Source: Hysterangium stoloniferum
Lineage: Eukaryota; Basidiomycota; Agaricomycetes; Hysterangiales; Hysterangiaceae
Reading direction: 5' to 3'
NCBI GenBank assembly: GCA_015178975.1
Contig: WHVD01000037.1
Coordinates: 372,001 to 436,000 of the forward strand
DNA: 64,000 nucleotides
In this document: positions 36,761-48,796 of the stretch, one piece after another
Layout of the letters: each line of letters opens with the position of its first letter
Numbering within the stretch: the first letter of the stretch is position 1
Notes under the pieces: model-generated
The model's database searches: none
What the model saw: the letters and a program-made list of their open reading frames with translations, nothing else
Told to the model about the DNA's origin: nothing
Translations under genes and position numbers: made by a program

Positions 36761-39020
36761 TTACATATTGGGAATAGATATTATGGGGCATTCTGCCAGG
36801 TCCACAACTTCACAATCAAGTTTATCTCCGTAACCTATCTGAGTCTCCACGCACGTGAAGTCGATTGCCTATTAGAAAATACAGTTATTTATCTGGGTAC
36901 CAGAAGAAAGAAAATTACTTACCGTGTCAACTGTGAGCATAGGATGGTCTTTAAGATAGTATTCGTATTAATGGTTCACGTTCAGAAATTATACCAGGGA
37001 GACTCACGCCATATCCCAGTGTTATAAACAATTCCCTGTGATGCAACTGCTACAAAAGCTCTCAGTGATGGCAAATATGGTAAGTCATCATGCCCATTCA
37101 ATGCAACGATGACAAGGTATGCTCTTCCTGCTTCCTGCAGTTCATCTTCTTGTGTGCCTCCTGACGATCCCATGGGTATGAAAGCTTGATTAGTGTGTGG
37201 GTGTCTCTCCAGGATTTTTACATCCCATTCTCCCCCTGCTTTGGCCCCTGCTGGTGAGGAGCGATATACGGAAAATCTAGCGTCAGCCTTCTTATATGGC
37301 GGATATGACGACTCTATGTGCGATAACTTGTGGAATTTATAGGCAGTACCCTGATTTGCTGACGTTACTTCCACACCTTTGGGTACAGACGTGGGATCCT
37401 TCCAGGCCATAAGGACCTGCCCGAACGGAGCGAATGCCTCTGCCGTTAATGGGAGCGCTATAATACGCTGCCCCGCTGGTTTATTTGCTCTGACCATTAA
37501 TTCCTTCGCTGGGGATGCACATGTTTCAACGCGCTGGCCAGAGGCTCTCTGCATAGTAATTCCGGAGTCTCCACATTCGACCTCTTGTATAGCTGCACAT
37601 CGGCCCATGATCCTCACTCTTTTAATCCCACCGTCAGGATAGATGATGACTCGAACGTGGGTGAATTGGTTACAGGCCACATTCTCCAGTTGGAAGAAAT
37701 GCTGTCTGTGTGGTCCCAACCTTTGACGAGGCAAGATTTGAATCCACTGGTCTGCAGTAACGTTGGGGACCAACTAATTGTTCTGCATGTTAGAACCTTC
37801 ATACCCTGAAGGCGGCCCAAGAAAGCATACCTCTTCGCTATTGCATGCGTGTAGTTCACAGCTCTCTGGGTAATTACCCTTGAAATGGTTTGTGTCAATT
37901 TCTACAAACTCAAGGGTGCCTAAGTGTCCTCTGGGAAGGCATACGCGTTAATATGTGCAGTTGTGATAGTTAAAAACTCACAGGCGGATAATGACCCAAT
38001 CCTTGTGTTCCTTCTCTCGGCTACGTTTGGTCTCCCACCCGTCCCCCATGTCCTTTCCCCTGCCTGGTAAAATGAGATTCGAGCCAATCCCGAAATGTTG
38101 GTTCGAGGTGAAAACAACACGACCTCCAGAAAAGACATGCGCCAAATCCAAAAGCTGGGACATTGCCTTTGGGAGTATTACCGCCACTAGTCCATATAAC
38201 CGAAACCTTGCCTTGAAGTAGTTCAATTAACTGTGGACTCTTCCTTTGGAGAAATGTATGAGGTGCTCACTATGCCGCCATCAGGGAACATATTTAATTT
38301 GATATAGTTAAATTTGGTTCCAGTATAAGTGGACGGAAGTCTAAACAAGTGCCGGGCATTGGGACCTAGAGCCGACCTGGGGAGAATCTCCATCCACTGG
38401 TAGCTGGTAAGTGACCTGTGCCTCATCATGATCTGTGATTTATGTACCTGATTACTGGACGCCGTTGGAATATCGTCACCATCTGAAAAACAAGACTCAA
38501 CCGAAGCCTCAGGAGCCTCATTTCCTATAACAAATAAGTCATTTCTTATTATATAATTAGTTGATCAAATCCCAAACCATTGAAATGACTTGTGTCGATA
38601 TCAAGAACAAATACATAGCCCGGGGTGCCAAGCTGTATAATACACCTAGTACAGTGTCAGTAAATTCATTTATTAAGAGACACTAATGTAATACCAATCA
38701 GAAGCCTGGTTGTGTCGCCTCGTTTCCCATCCAGAATATAGAGCACCATTTGGTCCGAACTGTCCCTTCATGCTTGGAGCGGGCTGATAACATTCATAAT
38801 TGATAATCCCCCTTAAAATGCTTCTCTCACCTCCACTTTAATCAAATTGGCCGCTTCAGCGAAAAATTCATCCGAGACAGACGTTACTTTCCCTCCTAGA
38901 GCGGCAGACGATAATTCTACATAAGAGCATGAGTGATAATTATTGGATGTGGTACAATGACATACCTATGTAAGAAGATAACTCCTCTTGAAACTTGTCA
39001 AGTGGTATTATGGTTGCCAT
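36761..39020 (-). CDS. Fused allantoicase - ureidoglycolate lyase
   Basis: The minus-strand ATG at 39018-39020 starts [18 protein letters not shown]. Two allantoicase repeats follow. Repeat 1 has [53 protein letters not shown] residues and [20 protein letters not shown]. Repeat 2 has [60 protein letters not shown] and [20 protein letters not shown], ending [13 protein letters not shown]. About 45 residues later the same frame enters ureidoglycolate lyase: [65 protein letters not shown], then HHPMLTVDT (a 26-nt exon) and [10 protein letters not shown]. The stop is at 36761. Known pathway: allantoate is cut to urea and ureidoglycolate, then glyoxylate plus urea (yeast DAL2 and DAL3, separate genes). 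Here both steps sit in one polypeptide, with no stop or splice break in the joining exon 36982-37773. Confidence 0.92.
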
Positions 39021-39200
39021 TTAGTAGTAGCGTTATTGTGTAGGTACGATGCCAGCGAGTACTTATCTCAGACAGTTTTATCTCTACCAGGCTTACCAAA
39101 ACCTTCTTTAGACCCCCATTTCCCGGAATATGGTCAATTGAAGGAATGAATAACGTACTTGTTAGCCGTTACATTACAAGTGGATTATGAAATACGTGTA

Positions 39201-39420
39201 ACAGATCCCTTAGATAACGATTAGCAATGTGAAACCTTATTTAATAGAATTTATCTACGGTTAATAAAGTAATAACAGATGCCTAGATAACGATTAGCAG
39301 TACGAAGCCTTATTTAATAGAATTTATTTACGGTTAATAAATTATTAACAGATGCCTAGATAACGATTAGCAACGTGGAGTCTTATTTAATAGAATTTAT
39401 TTATGGCTAATAAATTATTA
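39201..39420. repeat. Tandem array, three copies of about 74 bp
   Basis: Units begin ACAGAT at 39201, 39275 and 39348. Each contains TAGATAACGATTAGCA, then CTTATTTAATAGAATTTAT and a GG(T/C)TAATAAA-like end. Non-coding, AT-rich. Confidence 0.85.
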
Positions 39421-40106
39421 ACAAGATATTAAATGTTCTAATGCCCATGCTGCATACAAACAACACATTTCCTAATATCACAGCGCCGAAGCGTTTAACT
39501 TCGGAATATACATTCCTAAAATTCATTGAAAAACATAGTTTTTCCGCGAATCTTCAAATTTTGAAAAGGCCTGTAAAACTTTAAAATTTTGAAGATATAT
39601 TTATGCTCAGCTGGGCATATAGTTAAAGTGGGAAGGTCCTTAGATATATAGTTCTATTTGGAAAATGTCCGGAGAATTCTTTGGGATACAGAGAAGTTTC
39701 CTCGTGTTCTCACAAACATAAAAATTCCCAGAAAATTTTTATTTTCCCCACGAATTTTACTCTAGAGAGAGAGAGAGATTCAAGCGCCAGTGCGCTTATG
39801 GTGCGCTTATGGTGCGCTTATGGTGCACCCTAACTCTACTATCTATACATGGGCTAGCCTAGAATGTCCGTCAAATGATTTGGCTTAAAAAGATAGATAA
39901 GGGAACGTGTATGCCGGTAGGATGCGCCTAGGCTGGAGATACGGTTCTAAACCGCCATCCATTTTGGTCTTGGAACCATGGAAATCTCATTCTCTTGCGA
40001 CAGGGATTTTACTCTAAACGGCTCAGCTCCCCAAAGATGACAACGGTTTCGAGAGTCTGAGCCTCAGGCGCTGTATACATGTATACATATTCATTGCTTG
40101 CAAATA

Positions 40107-40310
40107 CACCCTGGATTATTAATTATCTACACTATTTCAGTATTCCAGGGTCTCTATTTCAAATTGATGAACCTATTAGATAAAATTGGGTTTACGGCTG
40201 TAGAGACAGACACCCTGGATCTATTAATTATCTACACTATTTCAGTGTTCCAGGGTCTCTATTTCAAATTGATGAACCAATTAGATTGGGTTTACGGTTG
40301 TAAAGAGTCG
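40107..40310. repeat. Tandem duplication of about 104 bp with internal palindrome
   Basis: CACCCTGGAT begins both copies (40107 and 40211). Each continues through ATTAATTATCTACACTATTT and CCAGGGTCTCTATTTCAAAT to GGGTTTACGG. Within each copy CCCTGGA and TCCAGGG are inverted and about 30 bp apart, so each unit can form a hairpin. Confidence 0.8.
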
Positions 40311-40421
40311 AGACCATCCCAAGAAAGTTAACGGGGTTTCATAGGCATTTTACCGGATAAAGAAAACGTAGTCACTGCCAACCCTCCAAACGGTACTGAT
40401 TTATATCAACAAAAACCGTTG

Positions 40422-43400
40422 CTATAATCGTGAAAAATCGGCCCAGTTGATTTCTTTCTTAATAAGCCTACCCTTGTCCAACTGTGTTAAACTAGCGAGA
40501 TGTCTCATTGTGGGACGTCCGTGTGGGCAGTTCCATGGCTGCTCCATGGTACCCATATGTCGGACCACCTTATTGAGAGGGATCAGCAAGCAAACTGGTT
40601 AGGTTTCAAATACAATCACCGTAGTCATCTGCCCGATCGTCAGCGGCATTCCCACCATTACGCTCTTTCGACACGCTCGCATGGCGAACATGGCACGCGC
40701 CTTCGAACACCGAACCATTTGTCCACGAGGCTGATCATGCATCAAGTGCAGAAGCTCCGCTAGATCTGCAGTAACGCCATCCCGTCAGGTATCAAATCGT
40801 TTGCAAGCCTCAAAGTAGACAGACCTTTCATATCGAAAGTAGTGCTCTTACTGACGGGTTGTGCCACAAGCTTGATACGTTCCCCATTACCTGCGGGGGC
40901 ATTCTCGTCAATGAGAACTTCAAATCCGTTGTTCCTCAGCACATCCACATTTTCCATGGCTACCATTTCATCCGCTGCGGTTAATTCCAAGGTGCGAGGC
41001 TTTAAGAGTTTTTGAGACTCAATTTTCGTCGTTTGTTGTAACATCTCGAAATTATACTTTTCGTCCGATGCATGTTGATCGATAATAAACAAATCGTCGG
41101 CGCTATGTTTTCCGTGATCTTCCGCTACTAGGCGGCGAGTGACAATAAATCCAAGATTGAACTGCCCAAGAATCTGCATTGATTCAAAGTCCTGTTTGTG
41201 AATAACCCGAGACAACTCTTTCTCGGCCTCCTCATTCGCAACGTTCGCTGTAGCGTGGATGGTCAAAGTTGAAGATGGTTCCGGTGGTGCAACCAAAGTA
41301 GATGAAGAACGAATAGTTGCCCATAGGGACGATAAACGCATGATATCAACACGTAGGGTTGAAGTTGACACTGGCGTCTGTACAATCTCGTTGGGAGTCG
41401 GATGCTCCACGGACCGTGTGTCGGGTGTCCGCGAAACAAGTTCCAGCCTAGGAATATTGCTGGAACCGACTTTAATGTCGGTGGGTGGTTCCAGGGGGAG
41501 GCTGGCGGCCTCAAGCAGATCACCGATTAGTCCGGGTTCTGTGATCATTTCGCCAAGTTCCCTATTCTGAATCCCTTCTGTGTCTAGTGATTCAGATTCA
41601 ACCTCATCCTCGCCCGATTGCTCTCCTTCTGGGAGTCTGCTATCAGCCTCTGATTCTGTACCTTCTTCGCTGTCCTCGTCTACTTCGATCGGCTTAGTCT
41701 GGGTGCCCGGCATTGCAAAGCTAGTTAATCTTGCTCTAATAGCGTCCTTACTCTTGTTTGGTTTTACCTTATCAGGAACATTGTCACCTCCGTGCTGAAG
41801 ATTCCATGCAGCATTTTTTGTCCCCAGAACCAACTGCACCGCTGGTGCCTTTGTGGGGACTGGTGAACTGGCTCGCCGACGTTTACGTGGTGGTTCAATA
41901 ATTTCCTCTGGTGAAAATGAGGTGGATGGTTCGCTATCACCTAGGCGGCCAAGACGGGGCACAGGACTAGAAGGATCTCCACGACCACGAGTAGGTGGAG
42001 AAGACGGTAAAGGGGCTGCAAATAGAGGTTGTCGAGTCACACCTCGCTCAATCAATTCGCTGTCATTGAGATCATCATCAATGTCCATGGGAAGGGATAT
42101 ATCATCCTCCAACGGCGCAAGCACTCCATGGGCAGAACAGAGCTCTTCATGTTCGGAGGTAATGTCAAAACCGTCCGGTTCAATGCCGAACTCCACCTGC
42201 TTCTCAGAGTCACAGACGCTACTAGAACGCGGAAGAGTCCTTGAGCGACAAGCCGCAGCCTTCGCAGCAACAGATACGTCTTCGTCTGTCGTACTCTGAC
42301 AATGAAGCTTGTCTACAACTTCTCGACCGCTTGCTTTAGAGTTTGTCAAAGTTTCCATGACAGTTTCAGAGTTGTGAATGGGATTATCAATCCCCTCTTG
42401 CTCAGTAGCCAACGAGCCATCGCCGTTGGGTGGTCTGATATTTTCTCCCGCCTTGTTCTCCTGTCGCGAATTGTGTGCGGAAGTAACTTCGTTGACAGAA
42501 AACGTTGACCGAGACGCAGAGAACGCAGACTCGAGAGTCGTCTTCACAAGCAATAGAGCAAAGGTAAAATTAGATCAACATCGCCAGAGAGTTGGAATAA
42601 AAATGAATCCCACCTTGAGTGAACGTAGCAAGCTATTTTCACTGTGAATGAATATAGTTCGTTTATCAGGGGACACATTGATATCGCAAGCATCTGAAAC
42701 GAAATTCGATAAATGAATATTATCTCCCCAACCTTTAGATCATTTACCAGTAGGAAGCTGAAAGTCAGCGATAATAAAAGGTACTTGGTTGGCATTGAAA
42801 GAACGATAGACTTCGTTGAATGCCTTTTGGACCTGGTCAATGTCAACATTAATTAGTGGATACAAGGGTCTAAAATATACCTTGCTTGGATTGCACGGCC
42901 GCCCATTCACGAAGAAAAACTGCCTATCGGTGCTAGTGCGACCACAGCCAGGTTCAAACTTCGATATCAATCCCTGAACATGTACTGTGGTCGTGCTAAC
43001 TTCGTTAATTCAAAGGCCTTCAAAATACAGGAGAAAAGCCCACCTTTGTTGTTGGATACCGTATCTTTTTAGTACGGACGATTGCTCGGCCTCCACATCA
43101 AAACGAATGTCCAGCGGAATAGTATTATCGAGTGCTTTTGGACCCCACAGTGTGAATGCAGAATTTCTGAGTGACGGTGTGGCGTCCATACGAATCTGGA
43201 CGGACTTTGTCCTGGTATGTGGTGTTAGATTGTACACGTGGGGGGAGTAACAGGGCTTACCCTCTATCGGGTTGATTTGATACAGTTAGACGAACGCCTT
43301 TATCTTCCCTCGTACAGGGCACCAGCGCATAGGCATGCAGCAGAGATAAGGCTTTTGAAAACTCTCGCTTTACGTTTCTCTCGAGTTCCTTGCGCCTTAC

Positions 43401-44047
43401 GGGAAGTGGCGTGAAAAGGCCAGAAACAGTGACAGTGGTTCCTCTCTTGGTGGGAGATTGTTGCAAGGTATATGACGCGGAAAATTGTTAGGTTGCATAC
43501 CTTTCGAGCAATTTTGCCAGAATGACTTTTCACTTTCCCGCTCTGCTCAAATTCAATAACCGTACCCATTGGAGCTTGGGCAGTAGTCGCGGTAGTTACA
43601 GTAACAGAAGCGCTGAGAGCACATAAAGATGAAAGCGCTTCGCCTCTGAAACCAAAGGTTTGTACACTTGCGAGATCTTCATATGTAGAGAGTTTGGATG
43701 TATGATGCTTTAGCGCTAAACTCGTACAAGCTGTCAGCCGGATCAACTTGAAACCAGAGAGAGCGGGTACGCACCAATACGCTCATAATCCTCCGTTGGA
43801 ATGCCATGACCGTTATCAATGATCTCAATAGACTTCAATCCATAGTCTTTGAATCGAACCTCTAGAAATTAGACGCCGTTAGACCAGTCCTGGATAGAAA
43901 TAGAAACACGCAAATCTGACCAATAGATGTCGCACCTGCATCAAGGCTATTCTCAATAAGCTCTTTGACGGCTGTTTGGAGATCAACCACCACCTGACCA
44001 GATGTGATCCTGTGAATTGTTGTCGAATCTATGGCTTTGATGGCCAT
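40422..44047 (-). CDS. PMS1: DNA mismatch-repair endonuclease Pms1 (MutL homologue, PMS2 type)
   Basis: The minus-strand ATG at 44047 opens [20 protein letters not shown], then [20 protein letters not shown] (GHKL ATPase motif I), [10 protein letters not shown] (motif II) and [16 protein letters not shown] (motif III). The N-terminal transducer ([20 protein letters not shown]) follows. A long acidic, Ser-rich linker (exon 40760-42553) leads to the C-terminal dimer/endonuclease domain: [30 protein letters not shown] (DQHA-x2-E-x4-E nuclease motif), [20 protein letters not shown] and [13 protein letters not shown] (C-P-H-G-R-P). The last exon ends NWADFSRL at TAG 40422-40424. Known role: with Mlh1 it forms MutL-alpha, which nicks the strand to be repaired after MutS recognition. 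All catalytic motifs are intact. The gene is divergent from the lipase gene across 430 bp. Confidence 0.95.
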
Positions 44048-44477
44048 GGCGCAATCGGTGATGCAGTAGCAGCTGTTTTCAATGGGCGATCAAGTGAAAG
44101 TGAAATGATGGAATCAAAAAGATTGAGAGGAAACTTAAATGCTTCTATTACAAAGGCAGTGGTATATCAAAGCATACATAGCTGTGTTGAATGACGAGGT
44201 GTTCCGTCCTCGATGCTGTGCAAGCTCTGCGCACAGCACGTGATCCGTGATTACCGCATGAGAAATTCCAACTCCAGGGAAATGGCGACGATGGCGCGGA
44301 AGGATAGTCCTGGAATGTGGCCAGACACTCTTAAATCACATGCCTCGCACGTTTTGTCAGCAATATTTTCATTAACAAATCCAATATCACATGCCAACCA
44401 ACATCAATGTTCAGGATAACAACGTCCTCTTTTGAGCGTCCTGCCACACAATTTCTACCATAACATATCTGCCGTTT
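44048..44477. promoter_or_regulatory. Divergent promoter region, PMS1 and lipase gene
   Basis: 430 bp between two start codons. No TATA box, repeat or RNA gene recognised. Confidence 0.5.
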
Positions 44478-47297
44478 ATGATCGACCATCTTCTTGGACG
44501 CCCCAGTGCATCGTGGAAGCGGAAGCAGGTACGTCCACGTTCTGTCAATTCTGCATCAGAGTTATATATGCTGTTCTACAGGTCTTTTTCGTCATCCTAT
44601 TTTGGATTTGGAGATTTAAACAGGACAGAGGCAAGGAAACTCGACTATCATGGATCAGGCGAATCAATCATGCATGTTGTACGTATCGCAATTGCAGCGT
44701 TTGACAAAGTATTAATGCCACTGTAAAACAAGCTCGACTCACACCTTGGCAAATTGCTATCGGCGTATTTACCATGATATATGCGGGAAATAACCTCGAT
44801 AGTATCCTCGGTTTAGACTGTGAGTTGTTGTGTAAATTTGTATAAATGTGCTGAAACGGGATTACGCAGCACCAGAACCACTCGCACGTCTGGTAAGATA
44901 TTGCCCTCCATGCCTCATTGGGTTAAAATATTAATTTTTACGTTAGTATAGCCGTTCGTACTATCGAGCAACGTGGATTGTAACTGGCCTGGATGCTGGT
45001 TTCGCCACTGCTATGTCAATTCAGCCTAAATGGCTCAGGGATATCTCCTCTATATTATTTTCCATATATTATATCATCTATGCGAATAAAGGGGAAGAAA
45101 TGGTAAGCCTCAAAGACGATATGTTCCCTGTGTAATCTCCTGACATCACTCTCCTGGGCAGCTCCGGAGGTACAGAGCCGTCTGCACCGTAGAAATGCTT
45201 CGTACAACATGGGAGAAGACAACAAACCCATATGTATGTGAGAGATGGAGTTGCTTTGGTCTGTCTATGATTAATAGAAAAAAATTGAAGATTCGGATCT
45301 TTAATGCTTTTGATCGTCCAAGCATTCCAACGTTGAAGAGAATTATTCTCCCTCGTCGTCCAGGATCCTCATTTCGAAAACCTGTTGTTGGTTGGCTCTT
45401 CTTTAACGGAAGCGAATCACAACTATCCAAAGCAACTGATTTGATATTTGACATACCTGGAGGTGGTTTCATTTGTATGACGCCCAAACACCATGAAGAG
45501 CGCTTAAGAAGATGGACTATCCGCTGCAAACGCCCTGTGTTTTCGATAGAATACAGTAAAGCCCCAGAATGTGAGTGAGATGCCAAAGGAAAATCATAGT
45601 AATCGTGACAAACATTCCCTGTAGATCCATTCCCGTATGCCATCGAGGAATGTTTCGAGGCGTACCATACGGTCGTGGATACCAAAGGACGCTGCGTTGG
45701 GATGTCAGGTTCAAAGCTGAGCATATTGATGAGCGGTGATTCAGCGTATGTGCTTTCTCTTTCTTTGGTTTTTTACCGATTTAGCTTACTTAGCTCGAAG
45801 GGGAGCCAATATTGTCGCTTCAGTGATGTTCAAAATTCTGGAGTATCCAGAGCCTATTTCCCGTCCCATTGCGTTGGTATTAGCGTATGCTGCGCTAGAT
45901 TTCAATTTCACTTCTTGGATGTCGCCAGCGAATTTGCGGGTTCTGAGAGCAGAGCAGTCGACAAATAATCTGGCAGGTGTCGTAGAACAGAAAGACCACT
46001 TCAATCACAGAAGTCCATTGGCAGTTGTAAACGATACTTCGGCAAATCTTCGCAGACGCAAGAGCTGGAGAAGAATTCTCAACTCAGGAAACAGCAAATT
46101 AGCTGTAGGAATGGTTAGTTCGACCTCAGCTTCGCGAGTCGTACCACACTCGTTATTCAAACGGAAATCAAACCCGTTTGCCGTGGCGATGGGGGATGCG
46201 GATGATGCTGGCAATGTGGCGGATGAAGAGGATATTGAAGAGCCAGATCTAAATCTAGTCATCCCTGAACAAGACAAACCCATTGCCAAGCGGGTCATGA
46301 TTTCAGAAGACGAGCGGCATGAGCAGCAGAGAAGATTGTCAGAGGCGGTAAACGAAGCCAACGCTGAAGTACAGAATGTCAAGAAAGCACCTATTGGTAC
46401 AAGACTTACCATGACAAGCCGGAGTGGGTATTTCCAAGATAGAATTATATCTCCCACGATGGTGAGTCCCGGCTGTAGCTATTGAATATTGATTGCTAAT
46501 AGGAAGACCGTCAGATGCGTGCAATGGCGATTTTGTACATCGGACCGGAGCAAATACCTGACTTTGAAACAAATTACTACCTTTCGCCAATATTAGGACC
46601 CAACCATTTGCTGGCGCAGTTTCCGCCCATGCTCATGTCATGCGGGGAAAAGGATCCATTCGTGGACGATACAGTCATTTTTGCTGGCCGTGTGCGCAAG
46701 GCGAAACGATTACGTAAGGTCGAACTGGAAGCACCGCACCAGCGAACGAATCAAAACATGCGGCGCAGTGAGAGTGACGAGCGACTGTTGAACGAAACTG
46801 ACGAGGATTGGGTGCGGCTTGCGATTATTGAGGGATGGAGCCACGGATTTTTGCAAATGTCCACGCTCATGCCGGAGGCACGAGAGGCAATTAATGAAAT
46901 TGGCGACTGGATCAACAATGCGTTTATGGTGAGGACGAACGCAACGTACTTGGGTAGGAAACCGAATGGAGAAGGTGTGGGGGGAGAGGTAGCCGGGTCG
47001 TCTGAGACAGAAACGGATGAGGGGCTCATGTTTGTTCCGAAGCGGAAGCGAGTGTCGATTGCTACCCTTCCGAGGTATGAAGAAGGTGAGGAGTTATCGC
47101 CGGCAACTCGGACGTCGGATGAGACACTGGTTGAGGAACGGACGACAGTCCCCAACAAGAGTGTGGGTGATATCGTTCCCGGGAAAGTGGCTATTTTGGT
47201 GTCGGAGGCGGATCTATTGCAGCGCCGCCGGGAAGAAGCAGTGTTTGGGATTGGTGATGTTCGGTCCGTTGAGTACCCGAGAAGCGCAAGTGGTTGA
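44478..47297 (+). CDS. Hormone-sensitive-lipase-type alpha/beta hydrolase, membrane-anchored
   Basis: About nine exons from ATG 44478 (MIDHLLGRPSASWKRKQ). The second exon holds a hydrophobic segment (VFFVILFWIWRF), and further hydrophobic stretches follow (WQIAIGVFTMIYAG, ISSILFSIYYIIYA). The hydrolase core has the oxyanion motif in the form IPGGGF (about 45448), EYSKAPEYPFPYAIEE, the nucleophile elbow GDSAGANIV across an intron at about 45750-45795, the acid region CGEKDPFVDDTVIF, and the catalytic His in GWSHGFLQM. Between nucleophile and acid there is an insert of about 200 mostly polar residues. A long polar tail after the His ends at TGA 47295-47297. It resembles fungal sterol-ester/steryl-acetate or acylglycerol hydrolases of this family; the substrate is not deducible. 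The exon edges near 45228-45290 are uncertain. Confidence 0.86.
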
Positions 47298-47591
47298 TGA
47301 GTGTTGATGGCGGGGGGAGTGTGATGCGCCAGGTTCAAATGAGAGGCGGTGTCGGTGCGGTATATGATACGCGATACACTAGTTATTAGCCCGTCTTTAC
47401 TTAAAATACCGTGGCTGCGTAATAAAGAGTCTCTTTTCCTGCACGGCCACGTGAACGGGGATCGGCGCAATACCAATCGTCACTGCCACTTGCGGCGCAC
47501 AGCCTCGGTTACTACTCCTTCACTCCATGCGCACTCTAAAAAGCGCAGATTCTGCTGTCGTTCCTTCTCCAAACCCTTCCTCTTTCTGGCA

Positions 47592-48796
47592 ATGGATCAG
47601 CACTCGTCTTCTTCACACAACACCCATCACCAGCCACAGAACAACCCCGGCTACTATTACCCGCAGCAATCCCTCCAACAGGATACCGTCCATCCACCCT
47701 CAAACATGTATATCACAGACCCTGCTCATTATTCCCAGCCTGTATATCACCAGCAGCATCAGCACCAGCACCAGCACCAGCACCAGCACCAGCACCAGCA
47801 CCAGCACCAGCACCAACATCAACAGCATCCAGTCGCTCAAGAGCATCAGTATGGACCATACAACCGTTATTCCCGACCACCACCTCCCCACCACATGTTG
47901 CCACAGGTCCCCATCCTCCAGCGTCCGCACTCCCATCCACAACACCAGGAGAGCTTTCCACAGGCGCCCCAAATGCACCACGACCAACTCCGTCACGCTC
48001 ATTCCCAGCCTTCTTTACCCCGTGTCTCCTTGTCTGCTAGTCAACACTACTCCGTGTACGACTCTTCCTCGCGCACTGCACGCTCCTCTCCCTCCGAGTC
48101 AACTTACTCAGACCCGATGTCATCCTTCCGTGACGAGATGCAGGCTGCATCCGCCCTTGCGCAGGTCGCGGGCTCGTCCGGCGATGTCTATTCCATGGCT
48201 GCAGTACCCCGATTACCTCCAATCCTTCAAGTCGAACGACATCAAGTCACGACGACAGCGACACAGGCCGCTAGTGCAAACCGTCGCAGAAACGAGGCGA
48301 CATTTCGCTGTCCCGTTCCGGGGTGCGGCAGCACATTTACCAGACGATTCAACTTGAAGGGTGAGTTCTCCTCAGATAATGACAACCAATCATGTATTTA
48401 TTCTCGCTTTCTGCAGGTCATCTACGTTCACATACATCTGAGCGGCCGTTTGCCTGCGACTGGCCGGGGTGTGACAAGGCCTTTGCGCGGCAGCACGACT
48501 GCAAACGCCATTATCAACTGCACTCCGCCAAGGCTGGCACACATATGTGCAAGGGATGTGGTAAATCATTTTCTCGAACAGACGCCCTCAACCGTCACCG
48601 TGAGTACCTTTCAAAAAATTGACAACCACGTATCAATATTGATGTTGATATCTCAGTGCGTTCTGAAGGTGGGATTGAATGCAGGGCGCAACGTCAGGGA
48701 GCGAGCACTAGCCGAGATTATGCTGACTCACCGAGTCCCAGTGAAACTACAGATGGTGAAACACCTGCTGTCCGCTCACGACCCCCTTCGGTATGA
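47592..48796 (+). CDS. C2H2 zinc-finger transcription factor, three fingers, Crz1-like order
   Basis: Three exons. The ATG at 47592 gives [21 protein letters not shown] longer frame runs upstream of it, but this ATG precedes the Gln/His-rich domain and has good context. A (CACCAG)n tract encodes a His-Gln repeat at about 47757-47815. The middle is Ser/Pro-rich. Finger 1 is [20 protein letters not shown], split by an intron inside LK|G. Finger 2 is [20 protein letters not shown]. Finger 3 is [20 protein letters not shown], also split. The last exon ends RSRPPSV at TGA 48794-48796. The FARQHD-x-KRH and ARSDALGRH-like signatures recall the calcineurin-responsive Crz1 family, but no calcineurin-docking motif was identified, so the target pathway stays open. 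Confidence 0.87.
47757..47815 (+). repeat. (CACCAG)n hexanucleotide repeat in coding sequence
   Basis: About ten near-perfect CACCAG units encode alternating His and Gln inside the transcription factor. Being in-frame hexamers, length changes would not shift the frame. Confidence 0.9.

Larger units (their letters stand above)
39021..40421. other. AT-rich intergenic region with three sets of repeats
   Basis: 1.4 kb without a supported gene. It holds a 74-bp tandem array (39201-39420), a GTGCGCTTATG triplet (about 39788-39825), and a 104-bp duplication (40107-40310). The open frame across the last is a by-product of the duplication. The rest is AT-rich with no recognised signal. Confidence 0.55.

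Noticed and set aside
26494-39020. Metabolic gene cluster (acetoacetyl-CoA synthetase to ureide fusion)
   Set aside because: The genes between are general regulators (GRF, RING/TRAF, Bre1) on both strands. There is no transporter, shared regulator or secondary-metabolism core enzyme, so this is ordinary housekeeping order.
40098-40331. Open frame with a duplicated hydrophobic peptide
   Set aside because: The frame stays open only because a non-coding 104-bp unit is duplicated. There is no initiating context, splice structure or family resemblance.
47700-48002. Minus-strand poly-Leu/Val frame
   Set aside because: Antisense of the (CACCAG)n coding repeat in the C2H2 factor.
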